Shown: positions 35,045 through 43,150 of the stretch, piece after piece
Layout of the letters: each line of letters starts with the position of its first letter
Position numbering within the stretch: position 1 is the stretch's first letter
Assembly (NCBI RefSeq): GCF_002259745.1
Contig: NZ_MWWW01000016.1
Span: 79,066-143,065, forward strand
DNA: 64,000 bases
Source: Bifidobacterium myosotis
GTDB taxonomy: Bacteria > Actinomycetota > Actinomycetes > Actinomycetales > Bifidobacteriaceae
Direction: 5' to 3'
Notes under the pieces: model-generated
Databases searched by the model: none
What the model saw: the letters and a program-made list of their open reading frames with translations, nothing else
What the model was told of the DNA's origin: nothing
Translations under genes and position numbers: made by a program

Positions 35045-36163
35045 TCACACTGTCCAGGCGGCGGTGTGCCGGATGATGTTGGTGATTTGGCGTCGTCGGC
35101 TGATTCGGACGGCGGCCAATCCGACTATCAACACACCTGCGGTCACGCCGATGGCGATGTTGCGCGCGTCCCAGATGTCTTTCGGCTCCGGCGCCGGCAC
35201 CGGGATGGCCACGCGATGCCCGGAGATGAGCAGACGATGCGTGTTCACGCCGTACGGGGTGCAGGTCATCAAGGTGACGCGGTCCTCGCCGGGCACGATG
35301 CGAAGTTGTGAGGTATCGTCCGGCAGAATCACGGAAATCCGGTCCACCTTGTAACCCAGCGTCTCGCCCATGACCTCGATGTAGAAGAAGTCGCCCTTCC
35401 GCACCTCGTCCAGACGGGTGAACATCATCGCCTCCACCAGACCACGGTGCCCGGTGATCACCGCGTGGGTGGATTTGCCGCCGACCGGCAGGCTGGTGCC
35501 ATACAGGTGACCGGCGCCGGAGGCCAACGCCTCCTCGGAGGTACCGTGGTAGATCGGCAGATCGATGGACTGCTTCGGCACCTTGATGGTTCCCATCACC
35601 TCGTTGCCGGAATCGAGCAACGACTGGTATTCCTTGTCTTTCTTCGATGCGGAATCCTCGCCGCTGGCGCGGGAGCCGCCCTGCGAGGACGCGAATGGGT
35701 CCACGGCCTCGCCCAGCACCGGCTGTCCCGAATCGGCGAGCGTCCGATTGTATGCGCGGGCGGCCTTGAGCTCGTTCTCGGCCTTCGGATACGGCCAATT
35801 CGCCACGTCCCTGGCACTGGTAGCGGCCGTCGCGGCCAACTCGAGGCCGGACTGGTATTGCAGGACCAGTGGGAAGCAGGCCACGGCCACCGCAGCCACC
35901 AACAGCACCACGGTGAGTATGCGCATCGCCAGCAGGTTGCGTTGCAGTCGACGTCGTTCCGCCAGAAGGTCGGTGATATCGACGGCTTCGGCGAACGACG
36001 GGGCGTTGAAGCCGTGTGAGGCCGCATCGTCATGCAGAGACGCACCATGCCGGGTCGTATCGCGCGGAACGTGCCGCTGCGAACCAATGACGTTGGCTGT
36101 GCGTTGTCCGGCACGGTGCGAGGCGACATGGGCGCCTGCGCGGCGCTTGCGAGACCAACTCAT
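35045..36163 (-). CDS. srtC: class C sortase
   Basis: 372 residues from the ATG at 36163, with AAGGATT before it; the longer frame to 36229 lacks a ribosome site. Basic N-terminal region, a membrane segment (AMRILTVVLLVAAVAVACF), the sortase barrel, and a C-terminal membrane segment (NIAIGVTAGVLIVGLAAV) followed by RISRRR. Catalytic residues are His239 in AVITGHRGL, Cys301 in LMTCTPYGVNTHR and Arg310. Two membrane anchors and the TCTPYGVNTHR motif are typical of pilus-polymerising sortases. No LPXTG pilin gene is in the window, so its substrate must be encoded elsewhere. Confidence 0.9.
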   Translation of the reverse strand: MSWSRKRRAGAHVASHRAGQRTANVIGSQRHVPRDTTRHGASLHDDAASHGFNAPSFAEAVDITDLLAERRRLQRNLLAMRILTVVLLVAAVAVACFPLVLQYQSGLELAATAATSARDVANWPYPKAENELKAARAYNRTLADSGQPVLGEAVDPFASSQGGSRASGEDSASKKDKEYQSLLDSGNEVMGTIKVPKQSIDLPIYHGTSEEALASGAGHLYGTSLPVGGKSTHAVITGHRGLVEAMMFTRLDEVRKGDFFYIEVMGETLGYKVDRISVILPDDTSQLRIVPGEDRVTLMTCTPYGVNTHRLLISGHRVAIPVPAPEPKDIWDARNIAIGVTAGVLIVGLAAVRISRRRQITNIIRHTAAWTV

Positions 36164-36316
36164 AATCCTTCGTCCTTCCGGTAGCCGTGCCGTCGATGCG
36201 AGACAATCCGGAGCGCGCATGGGAATCATCGCACGAACGTCACTGTGCGAAACGTTACTCCGTTTCGAGGCGCCCGCACAAACGCAGCCGGTGCGGCAGG
36301 TGCGAAAAGGAAAGGG

Positions 36317-36343
36317 CCCGGTGATGAAGCCGGGCCCCGAGAG
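36317..36343. terminator. GC-rich hairpin upstream of the sortase gene
   Basis: Arms gggcccgg and ccgggccc with a short loop. It lies between the divergent sortase and lysC regions and has no T tract. The 36164-36909 gap otherwise holds a family D repeat and the lysC leader; I see nothing else in 36344-36636. Confidence 0.35.
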
Positions 36344-36636
36344 AGGAAGAGGAGAAGAAGAAAGGTTCGTTCAATTATGAGGCTCTGCGGAAACCCCGCC
36401 GGTGCGTTTTCGTTTGCCGGTACTTATATATAACCGCGTGAACTTGTACGCAACGATGGGGTAGCCGCAAAGGCCTCTGCCATCATGCTGAAAGGTTGCT
36501 GAATTCGTGAATTAGCAGGGAGGGATGAGAGCGGCGGGCTTGCGGGGAGCGGCTATATGTGCTGGCTGTGGGAGGATAGTGGTGGGGCATGGATCCTGGG
36601 ACGTAGACCGTGTTGGTACTTTCCGCGTCTAGAGAG

Positions 36637-36787
36637 CTGGTGCCCTGAGCCAGGAGCTCGTTGATTGTTGTTGGGTCCCTTCAGGACGCCGCGCGCAGGG
36701 CGCGTCCATACTTGCAGGACGAGCTGGCCCGCGAAGCAGGTCTGAGGGACAGTAATTCATCTACGAATTATTGACGCGGCATACCAG
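36637..36787. repeat. intergenic repeat family D, no B module
   Basis: Ends ctggtgccctgagccaggag and ttgacgcggcataccag are an inverted pair related to the 52494 copy. The core gcaggacgagctggcccgcg is shared. A short ggacgccgcgcgcagggcgcgtcc stem (split 36691-36714) replaces the B module. Confidence 0.65.
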
Positions 36788-36909
36788 CCGAACCGGCCCT
36801 GTGTCCATATGCCGGCGGTGTGCCACGAGGCGGAAGACGGCGTTCGTATAATCGTTGCGTTTGCGTAGAATGTTCGCAACATTCCCCAAGAGAAGAACAA
36901 AGGACAGCA

Positions 36910-37674
36910 GTGGCTCTCATCGTGCAGAAGTACGGCGGCTCTTCAGTGGCCGACTCGGAATCGATCAAGCGCGTGGCCAAGCGCGTCGTGGAGACGAAGA
37001 AAAAGGGCAACAAGGTGGCCGTGGTGGTCTCCGCCATGGGTGACACCACCGATGATCTCATTGATCAGGCGCTGAGCATCGACTCCAACCCGCCCGAGCG
37101 CGAGATGGACATGCTTATGACCGCAGGCGAACGCATCTCCATGAGTCTGCTTGCCATGGCCATTCATGCCGAGGGTGAGCGCGCGCACTCCTTCACCGGT
37201 CAGCAGGCCGGTTTCTTCACTGATGCCCGTTATGGTGCGGCGCATATCAAGGCCGTCAAGCCTGATCGTGTGAAGAACGCCCTCTCGCTGGGTGATGTGG
37301 CCATCGTGGCTGGATTCCAGGGCATCAACGCCAAGGGCGACGCCACCACGTTGGGTCGCGGAGGTTCGGACACGTCCGCTGTGGCGCTTGCTGTGGCGCT
37401 CGGCGCCGACATCTGCGAGATCTACACCGATGTGGACGGCGTGTTCACCGCCGACCCCCGCATCGTGCCTGCGGCCCGCCGCATCCCGGTCATCGGGTAC
37501 GAGGCCATCCTCGAGATGGCCTCCTGCGGTTCCAAGGTGCTGGCGCTGCGTTGCGTGGAGTACGCGCAGCGTTTCAACATGCCGCTGCATGTGCGTTCGT
37601 CCTTCTCCCACCGTGCGGGCACGCTGATCGTTCCCGACGGGGTGGACCCGCGCACACTGCCGAACCTGAACTGA
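36910..37674 (+). CDS. lysC: aspartokinase catalytic subunit (separate gene)
   Basis: 254 residues from GTG 36910, where the protein begins [14 protein letters not shown] as in LysC; CAAAGGACA is the ribosome site. Only the amino acid kinase domain is encoded ([59 protein letters not shown]). It stops at PNLN after the position where ACT domains begin in ordinary LysC. The ACT part is a separate gene at 37850, 175 bp downstream. The enzyme phosphorylates aspartate, the first step to lysine, threonine and methionine. asd lies nearby on the other strand. Confidence 0.93.
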   Translation: MALIVQKYGGSSVADSESIKRVAKRVVETKKKGNKVAVVVSAMGDTTDDLIDQALSIDSNPPEREMDMLMTAGERISMSLLAMAIHAEGERAHSFTGQQAGFFTDARYGAAHIKAVKPDRVKNALSLGDVAIVAGFQGINAKGDATTLGRGGSDTSAVALAVALGADICEIYTDVDGVFTADPRIVPAARRIPVIGYEAILEMASCGSKVLALRCVEYAQRFNMPLHVRSSFSHRAGTLIVPDGVDPRTLPNLN

Positions 37675-37849
37675 TCGGCCGTCGATGTGCCACCGGGCAT
37701 TGGACGATGCCGGGCGGCTGGCCCCGGACGATGAATGACGCGACGCGGGATCGACCGTGATCAACGCGACTCATCGTAATTCGGTGGGACCGTCATCATC
37801 GCAATCACAACGTCAATAATCGCAAAACCCAAGCAAGACAAGGCAAGAC

Positions 37850-38416
37850 ATGACTGAAGAAGAAGCGAAATCCATGGGCGATCTCTTCCCCGACCTCGGC
37901 CCCGAGGCGCCGGTGATCTCCGGCATCGCACACGACCGTTCCGAGGCGCTCGCCACCGTGCGCGGCGTGCCGAACGAGCCGGGCATGGCCGCCAAGGTGT
38001 TCACCGAGCTGGCCACCGCCGGCATCAACGTGGACATGATCGTGCAGGCCGGTGCGTCGGTGGGTACGGCGGACATCTCCTTCACGGTGCCGGAATCCAC
38101 CGTCAAGCAGGTGGAGGATGTGCTGCTCGATAAGCAGGACGAGCTTGGCTACCACTCCTTCGACGTGAACACCAATGTGGGCAAGGTGGCCGTGGTGGGC
38201 GTGGGCATGAAGACCCACTCCGGTCTGGCGGCCAAGTTCTTCCAGGCGCTGAGCGACAAGGGCATCAACGTGCTGATGATCTCCACCTCCGAGATTCGTA
38301 TCGCCGCTCTGGTGCCGCTGGACCAGCTCAACGAGGCCGTCAAGGCGTTGCACACCGCCTACGGCCTTGACGCCGATCAGATTGAAGCCGTGGTGTATGG
38401 CGGCACCGGCCGCTGA
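37850..38416 (+). CDS. aspartokinase regulatory (ACT-domain) subunit
   Basis: 188 residues from the ATG at 37850, with AAGACAAGGCAAGAC before it. Two ACT domains are visible: ATVRGVPNEPGMAAKVFTEL (about residues 41-60) with the GINVDMIVQ strand, and KVAVVGVGMKTHSGLAAKFF with GINVLMISTSEIRIAAL. A 20-residue start (MTEEEAKSMGDLFPDLGPEA) is not part of ordinary LysC. It would give feedback control by lysine or threonine to the catalytic subunit. In Corynebacterium a similar beta subunit comes from an internal start in lysC; here the genes are fully split. Confidence 0.9.
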   Translation: MTEEEAKSMGDLFPDLGPEAPVISGIAHDRSEALATVRGVPNEPGMAAKVFTELATAGINVDMIVQAGASVGTADISFTVPESTVKQVEDVLLDKQDELGYHSFDVNTNVGKVAVVGVGMKTHSGLAAKFFQALSDKGINVLMISTSEIRIAALVPLDQLNEAVKALHTAYGLDADQIEAVVYGGTGR

Positions 38417-38494
38417 GTCTACGGAAAGGATGCGTTGGCGGCCTGCGCCAGTAGCCTGACTGTTCTTGGCTCTTCTTGTCATGGGAGTTGCCTT

Positions 38495-38548
38495 GCGCAG
38501 CGGGTCTGAGAGGTAGTCAATTTGTAGACGGACCTCTGATGCGGGACA
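38495..38548. repeat. fragment of repeat family D
   Basis: The segment gcgggtctgagaggtagt and the following cggacctctgatgcggg match one half of family D (compare 26820-26860). It lies just before the family C palindrome. Confidence 0.4.
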
Positions 38549-38565
38549 CGAATGCTGATTGTTAT

Positions 38566-38595
38566 GAGAAAGCCCTCCGTGAGGAGGGCTTTCTC
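38566..38595. terminator. bidirectional terminator after aspartokinase genes
   Basis: Perfect 13-bp arms gagaaagccctcc (38566-38578) and ggagggctttctc (38583-38595), loop gtga. The A/T-rich outer ends fit termination in either direction. Confidence 0.65.
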
Positions 38596-38860
38596 CGTTG
38601 CAAGGGGTAGGTTCGGGGTTCTGCGGAGAGGCATCTGCCTTGCAAGGGGTACATGGCGAAGTATGCCCTCCCCCGAAACGGCATTATGGCGTTGCGGGAA
38701 CAGGTCCGATACTGCAGGTTTGGGGGATGAGGTACCCCTTGCAAGGCAGATAGCGCCGGCTCTTGAGCATTTCGGTGCATTCGAGCGCGCCGCCGGCGGT
38801 GCCACGCAGCGTGTTGTGGGCGAGTCCGATGAATGTTGTTCCCTTGCAAGATGGATAGCG
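38592..38860. repeat. palindromic repeat family C, copy 1
   Basis: Inner arms are atctgccttgcaaggggtac (38633-38652) and gtaccccttgcaaggcagat (38732-38751), 20 bp and perfect. Outer partial arms are ccgttgcaaggggtag (38595-38610) and cccttgcaagatggatag. Between the right inner and outer arm lies a 72-bp near-copy of the asd 3' end (38762-38833). The 38417-38997 gap is filled by this, the fragment above and two terminators. Confidence 0.8.
38762..38833 (-). pseudogene. duplicated fragment of the asd 3' end
   Basis: This segment matches asd positions 39025-39096 at 69 of 72 bases, in the same orientation. Translated on the minus strand it reads GLAHNTLRGTAGGALECTEM, against the GLAHNTLRGAAGGALECAEM of Asd. 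It has no start and cannot be functional as an enzyme. It lies inside repeat family C copy 1. Confidence 0.8.
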
Positions 38861-38929
38861 TCTGAGGGGATGCGCACTTCGTTGTTCTGACACTCTGCCG
38901 TCCTGTCCGGCATGAATGCGGAAACGCAA

Positions 38930-38976
38930 AAAGCCCGTCACTGCGCATACCAATGGCGCGGCGACGGGCTTTCTGA
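38930..38976 (-). terminator. terminator of asd
   Basis: A stem aaaaagcccgtc / gacgggcttt(c) lies just after the asd stop. Read on the minus strand it ends in a T run, as expected for a Rho-independent terminator. Confidence 0.75.
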
Positions 38977-38997
38977 TGCGGCTCCAGCCGCTTTCCG

Positions 38998-40092
38998 CTA
39001 CTTTTTCGTGATGTAACCGAGGGCCTTGAGCATTTCGGCGCATTCGAGCGCGCCGCCGGCGGCGCCACGCAGCGTGTTGTGGGCGAGTCCGACGAACTTC
39101 CAGTCGAAGATGGAGTCTTCGCGCAGGCGGCCGATGGAGACACCCATGCCACCCTCGTAATCGACGTCGAGCTTGACCTGGGGGCGGTCGTCCTCGGTCA
39201 GGTACTGGATGAAGTGCTTCGGCGCGTGCGGCAGACCAAGCTCGGCGGCCTGCGAGGTGTAGTTGACCAGTCGGTCGATGAGCTCCTCCTTGGTGGTCTT
39301 CTTGCCGAAGTTGAGGAACACAGTGGCGGTGTGGCCGTTGAGCACGGGCACGCGAATGCACTGCGAAGTAATCTTGAGCGGGCCGTCGAACGGCACAATC
39401 TCGCCCTTCTCGTCGTCCACATGGCCGAAGACCTTGAGCGGCTCCTTTTCGCTCTTGGCCTCCTCGCCGGAGATGAACGGGATGATGTTGCCCACCATCT
39501 CGGGCCAGTCCTTGAACGTCTTGCCCGCGCCGGAAATCGCCTGATAGGTGCTCACGACCACCTCGTGCGGCTCGAATTCCTTCCAAGCGGCCAGCGCCGG
39601 GGTGTAGGCCTGAATCGAGCAGTTCGGCTTGACGGCGATGAAGCCGCGCGTGGTGCCGAGACGCTTGCGCTGGTGCTCGATCACGGCGAAGTGCTCCGGG
39701 TTGATCTCCGGCACCACCATCGGCACGTCCGGGGTCCAGCGATGCGCGCTGTTGTTGGAGACCACCGGCGTTTCGGTCTTGGCGTAACGCTCCTCGATGG
39801 CGCGGATCTGGTCCTTCGGCATGTTCACGGCGGAGAACATGAAGTCGACGTCCGCAGCCACGGATTCGGCGTCGTCGCCGTCGACCACGGTCATGCCCTT
39901 GACGTACTCGGGCATCGGCGTTTCCATCTTCCAACGGTCGCCGACGGCCTCCTCGTACGTCTTGCCGGCGCTGTGCGCGGACGCGGCAAGCTTGACCACT
40001 TCGAACCACGGGTGGTTCTCCAGCAGCGTGATGAAGCGCTGGCCGACCATGCCGGTGGCACCGAGCACGCCGACCTTCAACTTTTCGGACAT
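38998..40092 (-). CDS. asd: aspartate-semialdehyde dehydrogenase
   Basis: 364 residues from the ATG at 40092, with AAGGGGTTGAA before it. NADP-binding start VGVLGATGMVGQRF, SNNSAHRW, catalytic Cys in IAVKPNCSIQAY, and HTATVFLNFGKK. The SNNSAHRW segment is of the archaeal/fungal-type subgroup rather than the enterobacterial one. It reduces aspartyl phosphate, the product of the aspartokinase encoded nearby on the other strand, for lysine, threonine, methionine and diaminopimelate. A 72-bp copy of its 3' end lies downstream. Confidence 0.95.
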   Translation of the reverse strand: MSEKLKVGVLGATGMVGQRFITLLENHPWFEVVKLAASAHSAGKTYEEAVGDRWKMETPMPEYVKGMTVVDGDDAESVAADVDFMFSAVNMPKDQIRAIEERYAKTETPVVSNNSAHRWTPDVPMVVPEINPEHFAVIEHQRKRLGTTRGFIAVKPNCSIQAYTPALAAWKEFEPHEVVVSTYQAISGAGKTFKDWPEMVGNIIPFISGEEAKSEKEPLKVFGHVDDEKGEIVPFDGPLKITSQCIRVPVLNGHTATVFLNFGKKTTKEELIDRLVNYTSQAAELGLPHAPKHFIQYLTEDDRPQVKLDVDYEGGMGVSIGRLREDSIFDWKFVGLAHNTLRGAAGGALECAEMLKALGYITKK

Positions 40093-40348
40093 TTCAACCC
40101 CTTGGGTCAGATGGATGGGTTTTCGTACGTAACTCTCAATGGTACGGAATCGGCGGTCTCATGACGCGCATCCTTCCGTATGATGGCCTGCATGGTGGAT
40201 TGGTGTTCCGCCGAGACGGATGCTTGGCCGGGCTGGTTTCGCTTGGGCGTCCGGCTTGAACGGTTGAATGGCGCCGCCGTCCGATGCGGTCCGAGTCCGC
40301 GCGTTGGAGGTCTTCATCCCGACATGGTGACGCGCTAGGCTGGTAACC

Positions 40349-40969
40349 ATGTCTATCGCATCAGTAGAGGCGCAGAAGCAGCTTGACCGTATCGTGGCCT
40401 TGGGATACCCGGATGTGGCCGATATGTCCGCAGCCGCGTTCCGTTCGCTCGCCCGACCGCTGATTGAGGCGCTGGAGCAATCCGATTTGGGGTCGAACAT
40501 CCTGCTGGTGCCCACCCGCGAGCTGGTGTCGCCGGAATCGTTGATCGCGCGAACCTCCATCAACCGTATGGCCGGATTCACCACCATGCCGCCGCGCGAC
40601 ATCGCCAGCTTTTTACCGCAGGACGGCTTCGAGCCGCCGGAGGGGCCGTTCTATCTGGTGGTGGACCCGCACACCGGCACCTGCTACATTAACCGCGAGC
40701 CGGATGTAGCCCGTAAGCTCATCGACTCCGACGATCGGCTGCCGCTCACCCTTGAGGAGGGACTGGCCATCGCCACGCAGCACCCGGAATGGCTGCTGGA
40801 GAAGAACGGGTTCAACCTGCTCGGCTCACGTTCGGCCGATGGCCGTGTGCCGTCCATCTGGATGAGCCAGAACGCGCCGCGGCTCGGCGCCGTTTGGCCC
40901 AATTCCCGGCACACATGGCTCGGCAACGCCTACTGCATGGCCCGTCGCGGCATCAGCCTGTTCCTGTAG
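40349..40969 (+). CDS. uncharacterised protein, DUF5701-like
   Basis: 206 residues from the ATG at 40349. No signal peptide or membrane segment. Conserved-looking parts are GYPDVADMSAAAFRSLARPL, FYLVVDPHTGTCYINREPD, LTLEEGLAIATQHPEWLLEK and SRHTWLGNAYCMARRG. These resemble a family of actinobacterial proteins of unknown function, which I recall as DUF5701. It is divergent from asd with a 256-bp gap and has no operon partner. Confidence 0.6.
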   Translation: MSIASVEAQKQLDRIVALGYPDVADMSAAAFRSLARPLIEALEQSDLGSNILLVPTRELVSPESLIARTSINRMAGFTTMPPRDIASFLPQDGFEPPEGPFYLVVDPHTGTCYINREPDVARKLIDSDDRLPLTLEEGLAIATQHPEWLLEKNGFNLLGSRSADGRVPSIWMSQNAPRLGAVWPNSRHTWLGNAYCMARRGISLFL

Positions 40970-41165
40970 CGGCTGAGACTGAGGTTGGGCAGTACTGAAG
41001 CCCTGATGCTAGTGGTTTGTGGGACAGGTCCGGTAGAAGACCGTCGATTACGGTGGTTGCGTCCGCTCATTTCAAAGTTCCCCTGGGTCACGTCCCTTGG
41101 GCCGCGCGGCCTCGCGCATTAGAATGGTGGATGATTGCACCGTTCAGGTAGAGAGAAGACAGGGG

Positions 41166-42950
41166 ATGTTCTGTGCGAAGTGCGGTGCCGCCAATAGCGA
41201 CGGCAACAAGTTCTGTACCGGGTGCGGCGCGCCGCTGAAGGGCACGCCTTCCTACCAATCCAATCAATCCAATACTTATGCGCAAACGGGCCAAGGCCAG
41301 ATGCCGCCGGTGCCGGGCACTGTACCTACGCCGCAGATGCGGCGTCCGGCGAATATGCAGGCTTTCGGCCCGGCCATGAACACGGTGCCATTGCCGCCCG
41401 CAGCCGTTGCGTCGCCGCAAACCGCGATGCCGACGGCTTCGACGGTGCCCACTGCATCTGTTTCCGCCAAAGCCAAGCCGAGTCGTCTGATCATCGCGCT
41501 GATTGCGGTATTGGCCGTGCTCGTAGTGGCCGGCATCACCCTGTTTGCCACATGGAAGGCGGAACTGTGGGGCGGCAGAACTTTGCCGGATCCGGCAAGT
41601 ATCGTGCAGAGCGCCGCCGCCGAGGGCGGAAAGCCGACGACGATCAAGGCCAAGGACGTCACCGACGCGCTGAAACAACGGGGTTTCAACGCCAGAACCG
41701 AAAAAGTCTTCTCCGGCAAGGACGTCGGTGCGTTCGCCGGATACAAGGAGAGTGCGGCCGGCAGTCGTATCCCGTCTGGATCCACGGTCACCGTGCAGGA
41801 GTCGGCTGGCCCCGGAGTTCCTCAAGACACGATGGGCAAGCCCGCCAAGCAGGTGCAGGGCACCTTGGAGGACATGGGCGTGCCGGTACATTACAAGCAA
41901 GTGTATGTGAGCGATACCAAGAAGACGCCCGAAGGCACCGTGGTGGCCACGGACCCTGTTGCCGGTCAGGGGCTTGCCGAAGACAAGCGAGACGATGGCA
42001 TCTACGTTGGCGTGGCCACCAAGGGCGACGGATTCGTCGCCGACATTGTGGGGCAGGACGTCAAGCAGGTCCAGAAGAATCTCGAATCGATGGGCTACAA
42101 CGTGGCGATTGCTCCGCGGCTGTCCACGTCAAAGAACGTTGGCAAGGTGACCGGTTCCAATCCGGCGCCGGGGTCGTCGGTGCCCAGCAAACAGCAGATC
42201 ACGTTGTATTACGGGGTGGACGCCAAGGGCGTCAGAGACGCCTTCACGTTCGATTCGCCGGAAACCGGTCACAAGATGATGGGTGCTTCATCCTCGCTGG
42301 CCGCAGGCACATGGTGTACGAACGGCGGCGACTGCATCACGTTTGATGCGCAAGGCGACGAATATGGCGCCGGCGGCTCGCATATCGAATATCCAAAAGG
42401 CCGTGACGGCACCGATTATGGTGACTACAGCACGCTGATGTCCTGCGCGATAATGGGCACCCCGTATTGCGAGAGCGACGCATACCTGCTGAAGCAGGAC
42501 TATGGGGCTTTTGAGCTGATGCCCGGAGCGAGCCTGACCAACTACTGGTGCAATGGCACCATGCGCAACGATGCGGATGACTCTTGTTCAGATGGTGAGT
42601 ACCATATGCAGGATTTCTTCTTGGCAGTACCCGCCGGTTCCGATTTGAAGGGCTTGGAGTCTGCAAGATACTTCGATTCGGATGCACTGGCCGCAGCCAA
42701 GAAGCAGAAGACTGTGGATGCGAGCCGTCCGTTCCTGCTGTATCGCGATCCGAAGCTGTACAGCAAGACCACGGCGCCCCGTGACAGCGAGGAGACTCCG
42801 AACCCGTTCGTACCGAAGGCCCCGCGGGCGGATGTATCGGATGAGCTCGCCAAATTCAAGCCGGCTCCTAGTGATGCGAACGCCTACTACTTGGTGAGCA
42901 CGCCTGGAGACTATGATTGGGGCGCCTTGCGGGACGCCGACATGAAGTGA
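41166..42950 (+). CDS. zinc-ribbon membrane protein with PASTA-like repeats (paralog 1)
   Basis: 594 residues from the ATG at 41166 (AGAGAAGACAGGGG before it). N-terminal zinc ribbon CAKCGAANSDGNKFCTGCGA (residues 3-22), a Pro/Ala linker, one membrane segment (LIIALIAVLAVLVVAGITLF, about 105-124), then an outer part with PASTA-like units (PSGSTVTVQESAGPGVP, DTMGKPAKQVQGTLEDMGV, VTGSNPAPGSSVPSKQQITL) and a Cys-containing C-terminal domain. The zinc ribbon would be cytoplasmic. The paralog at 44795 has the same layout. The outer repeats suggest cell-wall or muropeptide sensing, but the function is unknown. Confidence 0.75.
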   Translation: MFCAKCGAANSDGNKFCTGCGAPLKGTPSYQSNQSNTYAQTGQGQMPPVPGTVPTPQMRRPANMQAFGPAMNTVPLPPAAVASPQTAMPTASTVPTASVSAKAKPSRLIIALIAVLAVLVVAGITLFATWKAELWGGRTLPDPASIVQSAAAEGGKPTTIKAKDVTDALKQRGFNARTEKVFSGKDVGAFAGYKESAAGSRIPSGSTVTVQESAGPGVPQDTMGKPAKQVQGTLEDMGVPVHYKQVYVSDTKKTPEGTVVATDPVAGQGLAEDKRDDGIYVGVATKGDGFVADIVGQDVKQVQKNLESMGYNVAIAPRLSTSKNVGKVTGSNPAPGSSVPSKQQITLYYGVDAKGVRDAFTFDSPETGHKMMGASSSLAAGTWCTNGGDCITFDAQGDEYGAGGSHIEYPKGRDGTDYGDYSTLMSCAIMGTPYCESDAYLLKQDYGAFELMPGASLTNYWCNGTMRNDADDSCSDGEYHMQDFFLAVPAGSDLKGLESARYFDSDALAAAKKQKTVDASRPFLLYRDPKLYSKTTAPRDSEETPNPFVPKAPRADVSDELAKFKPAPSDANAYYLVSTPGDYDWGALRDADMK

Positions 42951-42970
42951 CTGCGGAGAGAAGACCGGGG

Positions 42971-43036
42971 ATGTTCTGTGCGAAGTGCGGTGCCGCCAAT
43001 AGTGACGACGATTATCCGCCCTCGTCCCGCACTTAG
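42971..43036 (+). pseudogene. remnant start of a third zinc-ribbon paralog
   Basis: The DNA from 42957 to about 43007 nearly repeats the start of the 41166 gene, including its leader. The frame gives MFCAKCGAANSDDDYPPSSR and one more residue, then a stop: 21 codons. It is the leftover of a tandem duplication or recombination. Confidence 0.7.
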
Positions 43037-43150
43037 CCCGTATATCGACTGAGTGATGTCCGGATCTTGGATGTTATCCAGTTGCGCGTCAATCGTTGTC
43101 GGGATATGGGTGGATTCCGACAACGACTGACTCGAGAACGCGGGAAGTCG

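Noticed and set aside
36788..36909. Lysine riboswitch before lysC
   Set aside because: The leader is only about 120 bp and shows none of the long conserved five-helix pattern.
38762..38833. Independent small gene
   Set aside because: It is a fragment of asd with no start codon; better explained as a duplication remnant.
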